29,921 nt of DNA from a virus, in the IMG/VR virus record IMGVR_UViG_3300007540_000063, positions 1-29,921 of that record, one strand, 5' to 3'. The translations under genes were made by a program, and so were the position numbers. Positions 16,303 to 23,388 of the stretch are shown here, one piece after another (position 1 is the first letter of the stretch; the number at the start of each line of letters is the position of its first letter). The notes beneath the pieces were generated by a model. The model saw only the letters and a list, made by a program, of their open reading frames with translations, had not been told where the DNA came from and did no database searches.

Positions 16303-16601
16303 GCTGCACCACCTAATACCGCGCTTAAGTTTATTTTTGGGTAACCGTTAACTTGGTAACCCGCGATAGGGTGACCGGGTAATCTAATTTTTTGGTACTT
16401 GTATGTATGAATAATCGTTCTGCCAATCCCTTTTGCTAAATTAGTTAGGCCATTGCCCAGCGCTTGCCAGTAAAGACAATCAAGCGCCCCTAGTATCATG
16501 GCCACTTTGATTTGGTCGCCACTATGTATATGAAATGGCAATCTACATTTTTGGGCGCGATAATGGCCTAAGATATGGTTAAATGCTGCTTTATTTTTCA
16601 T
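16299..16601 (-). CDS. Unknown early protein, basic
   Basis: 100 residues, basic, with aromatic and Gly-rich segments (HILGHYRAQKCRLPFHIHSG, GALDCLYWQALGNGLTNLA) and an end of VLGGAA. No membrane segment or known motif was seen. It starts 14 bp after the preceding gene and overlaps the next as ATGA. Confidence 0.6.
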   Translation of the reverse strand: MKNKAAFNHILGHYRAQKCRLPFHIHSGDQIKVAMILGALDCLYWQALGNGLTNLAKGIGRTIIHTYKYQKIRLPGHPIAGYQVNGYPKINLSAVLGGAA

Positions 16602-16614
16602 TTACGTCTACCCC

Positions 16615-16887
16615 TTAACAGTTATCGTATATGCCATGGTCAATGCAGATTTGATGCATTTCAGGAATTGCGCGATAGGTCCACACATCACCGCAATCAC
16701 GGTTAAACTGCTTGATATACTTTTGACCAGGAACAATGTTGAAGCCTTTTTTTTTGGCTTTAGCGATAGTTCTAAGTTCTGAAAACGTAAAGCTATACTC
16801 ACCATAACTATTCATGACCCATTCGCTGGCCATGCAATCATATTGCTTCCGGGCTACTGGCGTTGTTTCTTGAATTACTTCCATCAT
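16615..16887 (-). CDS. Unknown early protein
   Basis: 90 residues. The N-terminus, with a basic ARKQYDCMASEWV segment, is followed by a KKGFNIVPGQKYIKQF strand pair and a Cys/Asp/His-bearing C-terminus. Such small phage proteins often bind nucleic acid or zinc, but I recognise no family. The start overlaps the previous stop as ATGA, with AGGTGG as ribosome site. Confidence 0.6.
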   Translation of the reverse strand: MMEVIQETTPVARKQYDCMASEWVMNSYGEYSFTFSELRTIAKAKKKGFNIVPGQKYIKQFNRDCGDVWTYRAIPEMHQICIDHGIYDNC

Positions 16888-17147
16888 GCCACCTTGCTTG
16901 GTTTGAATTTGGCCCAGTCGATTTCTTTTATTTGTTCGACGGTGAATGCCACTTGTTCTAATCGTGCAACTGGGCGTGATAAGTTGCTTTTTTTAATACC
17001 GTTACGAATGGCTGAAACCGTATCTTGATGACCTGTCACGAAGTGATCGTTAAGTGCTGCGATGATGTCAGACGATTCGATGTTGGTAAGTTGCAGTAGC
17101 AGCTGCAGGCGTTCGGCCGACTCGCAACCTTGGATTAGGTATTTCAT
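16884..17147 (-). CDS. PapB/FaeA-like transcription regulator
   Basis: 87 residues, typical for this family. LLLQLTNIESSDIIAALNDHFVTGH is followed by an HTH-like stretch, DTVSAIRNGIKKSNLSRPVARL, and a helical end. This resembles the PapB/FaeA adhesin-operon regulators, which also occur in plasmids and phages. A DNA-binding regulatory role in the early operon is likely; targets cannot be read from the sequence. ATGA overlaps link it to both neighbours. Confidence 0.65.
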   Translation of the reverse strand: MKYLIQGCESAERLQLLLQLTNIESSDIIAALNDHFVTGHQDTVSAIRNGIKKSNLSRPVARLEQVAFTVEQIKEIDWAKFKPSKVA

Positions 17148-17437
17148 TGCTTACCACCTAATATTTTAGAAACATGTACAGGCATTTCACCGCTAAGTAT
17201 TCCAAGCAATAAGTCACCAAGTTTTGATAAATAATAAAAGTAAGTGACAGTTAATGACCAAGTAAAAACCAGATCAAACCAATGCTGAAATCCTTGCCCT
17301 GTGATGGCTCGTTCTATTGAGTAGCTGCATATCTGCTCTGCAATGAATAAGCCCATGAACAACCAAGTCAACTTTTTAACGTCCATTGCGACAAGAGATA
17401 AAACCCATCGGTCGATTTTGTTTAATTTAACTTTCAT
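17144..17437 (-). CDS. Two-segment membrane protein
   Basis: 97 residues. Two hydrophobic segments, about residues 23-42 (LTWLFMGLFIAEQICSY) and 53-72 (WFDLVFTWSLTVTYFYYL), make it a small inner-membrane protein with short charged ends. It could serve exclusion or host takeover; this is inference, as there is no match I recognise. Coupled by ATGA at both ends. Confidence 0.6.
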   Translation of the reverse strand: MKVKLNKIDRWVLSLVAMDVKKLTWLFMGLFIAEQICSYSIERAITGQGFQHWFDLVFTWSLTVTYFYYLSKLGDLLLGILSGEMPVHVSKILGGKQ

Positions 17438-17763
17438 ATCTCACCGCCGGTACTTTCAATGATGTTGTTAATCATGGCGTCATGGTTAGACTGTTTTGTT
17501 TGTTCGCTGTTAGGTTTAGATTTATAGCTAGATGATGGTATTGGTTGTTTTTCCTCAAGCGGCATAAAGCCTTCTTCTGGATACTCTGAAATATGAACAG
17601 TCATGCCCTCATAGTAAGTTCCATCTTCCATGTCAACTTTCAGGTTGTTTGATACAGTGAACTCTTGTTCTAATTCATCTTCATCAAGCGGACAATCGGA
17701 TATTGTAAGGCCTGCAAAGTCAGCAATGCTGATGATTTGGGCCATAGTTAATGTGACGCTCAT
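17434..17763 (-). CDS. Acidic early protein
   Basis: 109 residues, strongly acidic in the first two thirds (DCPLDEDELEQEF, HISEYPEEGFMPLEEKQ), then a Ser/Lys-rich tail. No cysteines or membrane segments. Small acidic early phage proteins are often DNA mimics or inhibitors of host enzymes, but nothing here proves that. Confidence 0.55.
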   Translation of the reverse strand: MSVTLTMAQIISIADFAGLTISDCPLDEDELEQEFTVSNNLKVDMEDGTYYEGMTVHISEYPEEGFMPLEEKQPIPSSSYKSKPNSEQTKQSNHDAMINNIIESTGGEI

Positions 17764-18164
17764 GCTATATCCTCCAAACTTAACCCAAGCTCACGGGCTA
17801 ATTTAATATCTTCTGCTTTGCTTCTGGCTGCTGCTTTGATTTTTGCCTGGTCACTAATCGCTTGATTGATGGCTTTACGGTCTTTGTATTCTTCACCGTC
17901 ATTAATCACACCATTGAAAGCATTGCGGCTTTTAAGTAGTCCTCCCCATTCAATATCACCTTTGGTCACTTGCGCTGGCTGTTCAATTGCTTTTGGTGCT
18001 GGTGATGCCGTTGGCTTTTTGTCTGTTATTTTTTTTGAAACAAAATCAGGCACATTATTGCCTACTGATTCGTGATACTTAGCGCGGCAACGAGCCAGTA
18101 TGTATTCGCGGTTTTCGCGGTAATATGCTCTTGCTGCAATCTGCTTTGGGGTGAGTTGGTTCAT
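17760..18164 (-). CDS. Unknown early protein with a basic N-terminus
   Basis: 134 residues. The N-terminus (LTPKQIAARAYYRENREYIL) resembles the basic helix seen in many small phage DNA-associated proteins. A disordered Lys/Pro-rich linker (KKPTASPAPKAIEQP) follows, then a helical C-terminus. No family is recognised. ATGA overlaps at both ends. Confidence 0.55.
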   Translation of the reverse strand: MNQLTPKQIAARAYYRENREYILARCRAKYHESVGNNVPDFVSKKITDKKPTASPAPKAIEQPAQVTKGDIEWGGLLKSRNAFNGVINDGEEYKDRKAINQAISDQAKIKAAARSKAEDIKLARELGLSLEDIA

Positions 18165-18805
18165 GCTGCTAAATCCTTGCGCTTAGTTGTCCATGTAATA
18201 TTGTGATTTATTGTTAGTTCAAAGGTGTTGCCGCATTCATAGCATTCGCGGTCGTCACCATCGCTGTCGTAATCTTCGCCCTCTGACTCAATGGTTGCTT
18301 TACAATGAGGGCATGTGATTTTGTCATTAGAGTAGAAATCCCACTCGTCATATTCATAATCAGCCGCTCGCGCTAAAGCGGCTTCCTTTCTGGCGGTATC
18401 TTCTATATCTGCGCAGGGTTTACAAACCCAACCATTTTTACGGCCCCAAGGTGCCTCTGTTAATTGTGACCTGCCTATCCCGCAGCAAGCGCATACATTG
18501 TGTTTGTCACATTCAATATATGTCATCCAGCTTCTAGGCTTTCCATTGCATTCAGCGCAGCCATTAACCCAGTACCATTTTCCGTCTATAAGCTCCGCGT
18601 AAATGTGCTTCTCTGGCGGTTCCAAATTAATAGTGTCAGGTTTATCATGCATTTTTATCGAATGGCATGATGGGCCTCCTTCCTCGCGATAACGTTCAAA
18701 ATCTCGTGGGTCGCTGCCATGGTAAAATGTCTGAGCGGTTCCATTGCGCACTCTTTTGGTATAACCATCTAAGCGAGGGTCATTTATTAATTGTGGATAG
18801 CTCAT
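18161..18805 (-). CDS. Multi-zinc-ribbon early protein
   Basis: 214 residues with five CxxC pairs (CAEC, CACC, CKPC, CPHC, CYEC) spread over the second half, enough for two zinc ribbons plus an unpaired knuckle. The last ribbon has an acidic insert (EGEDYDSDGDDRE). The first ~90 residues lack motifs. Zinc-ribbon proteins of early phage operons usually touch nucleic acids or the host transcription machinery; the function here is unknown. It ends KDLAA. Confidence 0.65.
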   Translation of the reverse strand: MSYPQLINDPRLDGYTKRVRNGTAQTFYHGSDPRDFERYREEGGPSCHSIKMHDKPDTINLEPPEKHIYAELIDGKWYWVNGCAECNGKPRSWMTYIECDKHNVCACCGIGRSQLTEAPWGRKNGWVCKPCADIEDTARKEAALARAADYEYDEWDFYSNDKITCPHCKATIESEGEDYDSDGDDRECYECGNTFELTINHNITWTTKRKDLAA

Positions 18806-19191
18806 GCTGCCACCTCGTTGTGTGGGTATTGCTTTCTTATAGTGCTAATCGCTTCTTCCATGGTTGGGTGGCGCTCATGCATGCGACCCTCACGCAGATG
18901 GCGTTTATGAGCGGTAAACTTCAACATGCGCGGTCCAGATGGTTCGATTTGAAAGCGGATCATGCGGTCATGCGCAATGACGACTGCTTTTGTTAGGTTG
19001 CTATAGTCAAAAGTTGACATGTAATGGGAGGCTTTACTGTTGATGAATAAGCCCTGTTCGCCAGATGGCTGAATATTTCCAAACATGTGATTTGCGCCGC
19101 CGTGAATGTCACATAGAAAGTCAAAGCATTCACGTTGGTCTGCGTTAAGCCAAGGATAATGCTTGGCGTAGTAGTCATGTGTTGGATTCAT
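18802..19191 (-). CDS. Unknown early protein
   Basis: 129 residues, soluble, with several His residues (HDYYAKHYPWLNADQRE, DIHGGANHMFGN, KFTAHKRHLREGRMHERHP). No catalytic motif is convincing. It ends NEVAA. Its start sits in the 16-bp element CGAGGTGGCAGCATGA, which is repeated exactly at the junction of the gene at 18161-18805. Confidence 0.55.
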   Translation of the reverse strand: MNPTHDYYAKHYPWLNADQRECFDFLCDIHGGANHMFGNIQPSGEQGLFINSKASHYMSTFDYSNLTKAVVIAHDRMIRFQIEPSGPRMLKFTAHKRHLREGRMHERHPTMEEAISTIRKQYPHNEVAA

Positions 19192-19712
19192 GCTGCCACC
19201 TCGACTTTAGCTGTGTCATAAGCGCGTTTAGCTGCTTCATATTCGCTGCCAAATATCTCTGTTGCATCCTTAAGCGTGAGGCGGGTATTGAGGTAAATAA
19301 CGTCATCGTGAAGAAACAACGAAAGAGGTGTGAATAAGCAATTACCCCAGTCAGTACCGATAGCTTTAAGCAGTGGTTCGCGGGACACTTCTTCTGGCGA
19401 CATGGCTTCATACTTATTTCTGATAGCTTCTAGTGCTTCGCGATCTGCTGCTTTCGGTTTTCCGTATTTAGGTGATGACGCAAACGAACTTGAGGCTTTA
19501 GGCTTCATCCAAAGGTGGTTGTTTTCAAGTTGATTGAAGTTGTGAAAGTTTATTCCAGCAAATGAAATACGTTCGACCCGATTACTAAAAATTGGCTTAC
19601 CACCGAAGTGATCTGCTAATTTAGTGGCTTGAGTAATAAGCTCTGCTTTAGCTGTTTCAAATGCTTTAAATTCTTGTACTGCTTTATCGTTGGTAATTTT
19701 GAAGTAACTCAT
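19188..19712 (-). CDS. Unknown early protein
   Basis: 174 residues, mixed helix and strand. The N-terminal helix (AVQEFKAFETAKAELITQATK) and the C-terminal helix (EYEAAKRAYDTAKVEVAA) flank a middle with LFTPLSLFLHDDVIYLNTRL. No recognised family. It ends VEVAA at the shared 16-bp junction element. Confidence 0.55.
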   Translation of the reverse strand: MSYFKITNDKAVQEFKAFETAKAELITQATKLADHFGGKPIFSNRVERISFAGINFHNFNQLENNHLWMKPKASSSFASSPKYGKPKAADREALEAIRNKYEAMSPEEVSREPLLKAIGTDWGNCLFTPLSLFLHDDVIYLNTRLTLKDATEIFGSEYEAAKRAYDTAKVEVAA

Positions 19713-19733
19713 AATCGCTGCTCTCTTCGATTG

Positions 19734-20069
19734 TTAGCCTATGTATGTGGCCCATTCCAAAACGTCTTTCTTTGTTTTGGGGTTAGTGGTTCCAGTTGGT
19801 TTTCGGTATCTAATTTCAATATCACGGCACTTTTCTTGTGCCTTGGTTAGCTCTGCGTATTGCCTGGCTAAACTGGGCGTTGATAAGCCGTGGCTGAGTT
19901 TTTGTGCTTTCATTTTGGCAAACAGGTCATCACGGGTTTTCGATAGCTTTTGTTGATATTCTTCAAGTGATAGCTCTCGTCTATTTGGATAAGTCCCAGT
20001 GAATCGACTGCATTTTTTATCTGCAGCCTTTTTCACTATCGTTTCACTCACTCCGAATACAAAAAACAT
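19734..20069 (-). CDS. Unknown early protein, basic coiled coil
   Basis: 111 residues, basic and mostly helical (LSLEEYQQKLSKTRDDLF). AAGGGGG lies 5 nt before the ATG. The N-terminus, with a short hydrophobic start MFFVFGVSE, leads to a Lys/Cys-rich segment. This is the only junction in the middle of the operon without overlaps on either side. Function unknown. Confidence 0.55.
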   Translation of the reverse strand: MFFVFGVSETIVKKAADKKCSRFTGTYPNRRELSLEEYQQKLSKTRDDLFAKMKAQKLSHGLSTPSLARQYAELTKAQEKCRDIEIRYRKPTGTTNPKTKKDVLEWATYIG

Positions 20070-20087
20070 AGAACCCCCTTAAACTGT

Positions 20088-20348
20088 TTAAGCCGCTTTT
20101 GTGCTGTGTACGTGGTCTTTTTTGGCTTGGTCGCGTAACTGGTCTAGGTATTCAGCTAGGTCGGTTACGTTGATCATCCAAATCGATTTGTTGCTTTTAC
20201 CTGTGCGAAAAGCGGGTATGGGCAACTTGCCTGCTTTGGCGTAGTTCTTGGCGACACCCGTTGATAGCCCAAAAAACTCATTACAGATGTCTTCGAGTGG
20301 GATAACGGCTTTGTTGAACTGGGCCATGAGTAAAAATGCTGTGTTCAT
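20088..20348 (-). CDS. PrtN-family transcriptional activator-like protein
   Basis: 86 residues. The start MNTAFLLMAQFNKAVIPLED, then a winged-helix-like LSTGVAKNYAKAGKLPIP and TDLAEYLDQLRDQA, matches the pyocin activator PrtN family. In Pseudomonas PrtN activates pyocin genes; phage relatives are presumed DNA-binding regulators. It ends STKAA, with the codons GCG GCT. Its own start overlaps the previous stop as ATGA. Confidence 0.75.
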   Translation of the reverse strand: MNTAFLLMAQFNKAVIPLEDICNEFFGLSTGVAKNYAKAGKLPIPAFRTGKSNKSIWMINVTDLAEYLDQLRDQAKKDHVHSTKAA

Positions 20349-20512
20349 TGGTTTTCCTTGGCATCTTGTTCGATGCGAGCCTGTATCTGTTTTTTGGCGC
20401 GTTGCCAGCCGGTGATGATGCGATTAAGCGCGACGGCTTCATTTGGGTATTCATTCAGCATGGCTTTGCAATCTGCTATTTCGCGGTCGCAATATTCGAT
20501 TGCCGCGCTCAT
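20345..20512 (-). CDS. Small helical early protein
   Basis: 55 residues from the ATG at 20512, chosen because it overlaps the upstream stop as ATGA and has AAGGGC nearby; a longer in-frame start at 20569 would overlap the upstream gene. Helical and charged (EIADCKAMLNEYPNEAVALN, WQRAKKQIQARIEQ). Function unknown. Confidence 0.6.
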   Translation of the reverse strand: MSAAIEYCDREIADCKAMLNEYPNEAVALNRIITGWQRAKKQIQARIEQDAKENQ

Positions 20513-20832
20513 ATACTTGCCCTTAGTTGAAACACGGTGCCGCTTTGATGCAGTGGTGTGTTGCGCCATAAGGTGATGCGGCCTGTGTTGTAGTTGTAAC
20601 GCATGGCCAGTTCGCTGCCGATTTCGCCTGCTTTATGCTCATATTGTTGAATGAACGCCTGACTTGGGCTTGCAAGCGTTAGCTTGCGCTCGAGTATTTC
20701 AATGCGCTCCATCACTCGTGGGCATTCCATTGGGTCTTGCTTGGTGGTGAGCAGACAGGCAAAACGAATGCTGACCAGGTGGAAGTGCTCAGCGCGTTCT
20801 TTGTCTGTTTTTGGTGTGTTAGTCAGTATCAT
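20509..20832 (-). CDS. First gene of the leftward early operon
   Basis: 107 residues, first translated from PL, with GAGG ahead of the ATG. Helical N-terminal half (MECPRVMERIEILERKL) and a strand-like end (MRYNYNTGRITLW). No recognised family. Its position just behind PL is where lambdoid phages keep N-like or anti-host genes, but it lacks an Arg-rich N-like peptide. Confidence 0.6.
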   Translation of the reverse strand: MILTNTPKTDKERAEHFHLVSIRFACLLTTKQDPMECPRVMERIEILERKLTLASPSQAFIQQYEHKAGEIGSELAMRYNYNTGRITLWRNTPLHQSGTVFQLRASI

Positions 20833-20862
20833 TTTGCCGTCCTCGGTTAATTTCCTAACTAC

Positions 20863-20891
20863 AATTTAAGAAAACTTAAATAATTTGTCAA
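20863..20891 (-). promoter_or_regulatory. PL promoter with embedded operator
   Basis: On the minus strand a perfect TTGACA (20886-20891) is followed after 17 bp by TAAATT (20863-20868). The perfect palindrome ATTTAAG-AAAA-CTTAAAT (20864-20881) fills most of the spacer and -10, so a bound repressor would block polymerase. This is the promoter of the 17-gene leftward operon. Confidence 0.8.
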
Positions 20892-20898
20892 TAAAATA

Positions 20899-20916
20899 AT
20901 TTAGGTTTTCTTAAGT
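20899..20916. promoter_or_regulatory. Second left operator
   Basis: ATTTAGG-TTTT-CTTAAGT matches the ATTTAAG-N4-CTTAAAT operator with a mismatch in each half. It lies between PL and the promoter of the zinc-ribbon membrane protein and may serve both. Confidence 0.65.
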
Positions 20917-20949
20917 TATTTTAGGGTTAATGATTTTTTGAGGGTGAGG

Positions 20950-20958
20950 TGGTATAAA
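20950..20958 (+). promoter_or_regulatory. Extended -10 promoter of the zinc-ribbon membrane protein
   Basis: TGGTATAAA is an extended -10 (TGn plus TATAAA). No good -35 is seen. The AAGGAGGG ribosome site and ATG follow within 25-30 bp. Confidence 0.45.
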
Positions 20959-20982
20959 TAATTAGTTAACTAAGGAGGGTTT

Positions 20983-21606
20983 ATGGCGTTGATAAAGTGT
21001 GATGAATGCGGAAAAGAGAAAAGCAGCGCGGCAAAGGCTTGCCCGCATTGTGGTAAGAGCCGAGATCATATTTCGTCAGGGGTAGTTTGGTTTGCAATTG
21101 CTGGGGTGATTGTGTTTTTTGTGGGTATTAATTTTGTAAATACAGCCGCTTTTAAAACCCAAAAAGCTGAACAGAAATTAATAGCTCCAGCCCTTAAAAC
21201 CTCTAATTATCGTAAACCCAGCCCAGAGAATTCACTTGAAGGCGTTACCGATTATATTGGTCGATTTAATGTTGATGTCGCGACAAAATATGATGTTGAA
21301 ATTAATAAGGCTGGGAATATTTTCATTGATAATGAAGATTATCAAGTGTCATTTGAGACCTTAGACAACGTTGTTACTTTTATTTCTATAGGCTTAAAAG
21401 GGGCCGAGCCTTGTCGGTTTGGCGAGAAAGTCTCAAATTATGATGACTACATTAGTTATTTAGGCTTAAAAACGGCAGACCTTAATATTCATCCTAACTC
21501 TACTAAGACCACTTTTCGCTACACTATCCCATCAGGAAAAGGAAGTATCTCTATCTTGTGCCCAAATTCAGGAGGGATGTTAACTCTTTACGTTAGACAA
21601 TCATAA
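20983..21606 (+). CDS. Zinc-ribbon single-pass membrane protein
   Basis: 207 residues with a very strong ribosome site (AAGGAGGG). A zinc ribbon (C6-x2-C9...C20-x2-C23) is followed by one membrane helix at ~34-51 (VVWFAIAGVIVFFVGINF), a linker, and a beta-rich outer domain of ~130 residues with a Cys pair. It is convergent with, and overlaps by 6 bp, the CI gene. It should be expressed in the lysogen, as rexAB and similar exclusion genes are. An exclusion role is an inference from position and architecture. Confidence 0.65.
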   Translation: MALIKCDECGKEKSSAAKACPHCGKSRDHISSGVVWFAIAGVIVFFVGINFVNTAAFKTQKAEQKLIAPALKTSNYRKPSPENSLEGVTDYIGRFNVDVATKYDVEINKAGNIFIDNEDYQVSFETLDNVVTFISIGLKGAEPCRFGEKVSNYDDYISYLGLKTADLNIHPNSTKTTFRYTIPSGKGSISILCPNSGGMLTLYVRQS

Positions 21607-22293
21607 AAGTACTGAATACCAAAACACTTTACCAATCACAGTGATTTGTTTTAGGTCATCACCTTCGTAGCGTTCGTCGGGCCATTCGTCTAGATTGAAG
21701 CTGCGAAGGCGCAAACCACCACCTGGTAATTTGTATAAGGTTTTAATGCGTAACATGCCATCGTGATTGATGGCGTACATTTTGCCGTCGATCACGTTAG
21801 TTTGTGAAGTGTCCACGCCCACTGTGGAACCATTGGGCAATACTGGCTCCATGCTGTTACCACTGACGCGAACACACGCGGCATTTGTAGGGTCTACGTT
21901 TGACTTGCGTAACGTTGATTTTGCAAAGCGTAATTTTGGCCCGTAAAAATGAGGCATTTCCGCTATGCCGTGTCCTGCGGCGAGTTCTACTTCCATGTAA
22001 AAAGGGATCTCTACTTCATCATCATTGAGTGGGGTATTACTGTCCCACGTTTCCATTGGGCCAGCCCATTCGGCGTTGCTGACTGGTTTGGGCTCGCTAC
22101 CAAACAATAACCAATCTGGCGAGCATTTTAATGCTTTTGCAAGTTTGTAAAGGTTTTCGCCCTTGGGGGCTGTGTCACCAGATTCCCATTGCGAAATAGT
22201 CACGCCAGATACTCCAACCTTTTTACTTAGCTGGATCTGGGTAAGTTTTATTAATTTTCTTCGCTCTTTTGAGCGTTCACCGAGTGTTTTCAT
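21601..22293 (-). CDS. CI-like repressor with LexA/S24 self-cleavage domain
   Basis: 230 residues. The N-terminal XRE-type HTH (residues 5-60, TQIQLSKKVGVSGVTISQWE) is joined by a linker to a peptidase S24 domain. Its elements are intact: cleavage site A106-G107 (ELAAGHG), catalytic S147 (SGNSMEP) and K184 (LRIKTLYK). It should bind the ATTTAAG-N4-CTTAAAT operators at PL and PR to keep lysogeny, and cut itself when RecA filaments form. One operator overlaps its start codon, which suggests autoregulation. The divergent Cro-like gene confirms the immunity arrangement. Confidence 0.93.
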   Translation of the reverse strand: MKTLGERSKERRKLIKLTQIQLSKKVGVSGVTISQWESGDTAPKGENLYKLAKALKCSPDWLLFGSEPKPVSNAEWAGPMETWDSNTPLNDDEVEIPFYMEVELAAGHGIAEMPHFYGPKLRFAKSTLRKSNVDPTNAACVRVSGNSMEPVLPNGSTVGVDTSQTNVIDGKMYAINHDGMLRIKTLYKLPGGGLRLRSFNLDEWPDERYEGDDLKQITVIGKVFWYSVLL

Positions 22294-22309
22294 ATAAGTT
22301 ATCTTAAAT
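22292..22309. promoter_or_regulatory. Operator overlapping the cI start codon
   Basis: ATATAAG-TTAT-CTTAAAT has 13 of 14 half-site positions in common with the perfect left operator. It covers the first bases of the repressor gene and lies just upstream of the PR -35, a good site for autoregulation. Confidence 0.7.
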
Positions 22310-22313
22310 CAAT

Positions 22314-22342
22314 TTGACTTAGTTTTTATTTGGGCTTAAAGT
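22314..22342 (+). promoter_or_regulatory. PR promoter of the rightward early operon
   Basis: TTGACT (22314-22319), a 17-bp spacer and TAAAGT (22337-22342), flanked by operators on both sides. Transcription would start near 22349 and give cro a very short leader. Confidence 0.65.
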
Positions 22343-22350
22343 TGATAAAA

Positions 22351-22368
22351 ATTTAGGAAAACTTAAAT
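22351..22368. promoter_or_regulatory. Operator at the PR start site
   Basis: ATTTAGG-AAAA-CTTAAAT, one mismatch from the perfect palindrome at PL. It covers the transcription start region of PR. Confidence 0.75.
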
Positions 22369-22378
22369 TCGAGGTCGT

Positions 22379-22564
22379 ATGAAAAAACAAATAGCTGTAG
22401 ACCATTTCAAAGGTAAATCGAAGCTTGCGAAAGCCTTAGGTATTTCACCTGCTTCAGTTTCACAGTGGCCTGATGATGTTCCTCAATTACGCGCTTATCA
22501 GATTGAGCGTTTAACTAAGGGCAAACTTAAAGCGGATTTACCGCTAATCAAGCAAGCAGTTTAA
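22379..22564 (+). CDS. Cro-like repressor
   Basis: 61 residues, usual for Cro. HFKGKSKLAKALGISPASVSQWPDDVPQLRAYQIERLT is an HTH of the P22-Cro/YdaS type. It lies divergent from cI, immediately after PR, with GAGG ahead of the ATG. It should compete with CI at the shared operators and favour lytic growth. Confidence 0.85.
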   Translation: MKKQIAVDHFKGKSKLAKALGISPASVSQWPDDVPQLRAYQIERLTKGKLKADLPLIKQAV

Positions 22565-22590
22565 TTTTAGCCGTAAGCAGGGAGAAAAGC

Positions 22591-23184
22591 ATGAAACAAG
22601 TATCACGTTTAACGCTGTTGATGAAAGCCATTAATAAGTGGCTTGAATTGCCAAAAGTGAGCCGTTCGGCATTGGCCACTGCCGTGGTGCAGGCGGTTGA
22701 TGATTTGAAATTGGTGAGTGTATTAGCCAAAGAGGGCATTTCGTTTACGTATTCTGACGATATTTATAATGATTCGCGAGTTAATGCGCAAAAGATTTTC
22801 CGTTGGCTTGGGCAGTATGCTGACCAACACGCAGTACCTGAGCGTTTATTTTATGTTGAGCAGGCCATATTGGCTGCAATGCCGGTTGAGTTGCGCATTG
22901 GTTATTTAAACGATGTTTACAACATGGTTGGCGTAACGGTGGTGGTTGATCACGTTAGTGATGGTATGTCGTTAAGCACGAGTGACATGGCTGCGACGTT
23001 AACTAAGGAAAACAGCGAGGCGCAAATTGCGGTTATTCGTTTGGGCTTAGTACCTTCGCGTCATGATGTTGAACAGGCCTATCGTGAGTTGCGTGAATCG
23101 CGTGGCATGACTCAGGCGGCTATGGATGCGTTTGAACGCAACTACCCATATTTATTTGATAGCAAATTAAAGTCGGTTGGTTAG
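22591..23184 (+). CDS. Unrecognised protein in the CII position
   Basis: 197 residues with AGGGAG ahead of the ATG. Predicted helical throughout. It begins MKQVSRLTLLMKAINKWLEL; the middle has FSYTSDD-like and YLNDVYNMVG segments; it ends near RESRGMTQAAMDAFERNYPYLF. Gene order (cro, this, replication) is where lambdoid phages carry a CII-type activator or a toxin such as YdaT, but the sequence does not show a clear HTH, so I leave the function open. Confidence 0.6.
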   Translation: MKQVSRLTLLMKAINKWLELPKVSRSALATAVVQAVDDLKLVSVLAKEGISFTYSDDIYNDSRVNAQKIFRWLGQYADQHAVPERLFYVEQAILAAMPVELRIGYLNDVYNMVGVTVVVDHVSDGMSLSTSDMAATLTKENSEAQIAVIRLGLVPSRHDVEQAYRELRESRGMTQAAMDAFERNYPYLFDSKLKSVG

Positions 23185-23186
23185 TT

Positions 23187-23387
23187 ATGTATAACGTTGA
23201 TGATGCGAATGATATGGCTGAACTGCATTTGGCCGCTGAGCTGGCTAAAGCAAAGCCTAGCTTACCACCATTGACCGGGCATTGTTTTTATTGCCATGCA
23301 CCGATTACCGAACGCTTTTGTGATGCTGATTGCCGTGATGATTATGAACGCAACCAACGCAGAAAAGTAATGAGAAAGCGAGGTTGA
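23187..23387 (+). CDS. Small zinc-binding protein
   Basis: 66 residues, 2 bp after the previous stop. CFYC and a second pair, CDADC, separated by APITERF, then a basic RNQRRKVMRKR tail, form a short treble-clef-like or DUF2116-like zinc ribbon. The basic tail suggests nucleic acid contact. The role is unknown. Confidence 0.65.
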   Translation: MYNVDDANDMAELHLAAELAKAKPSLPPLTGHCFYCHAPITERFCDADCRDDYERNQRRKVMRKRG

Positions 23388-23388
23388 T

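Noticed and set aside
18667-18996. 109-codon rightward frame across two leftward genes
   Set aside because: It spans an ATGA-coupled leftward junction and has no ribosome site or recognisable domain.
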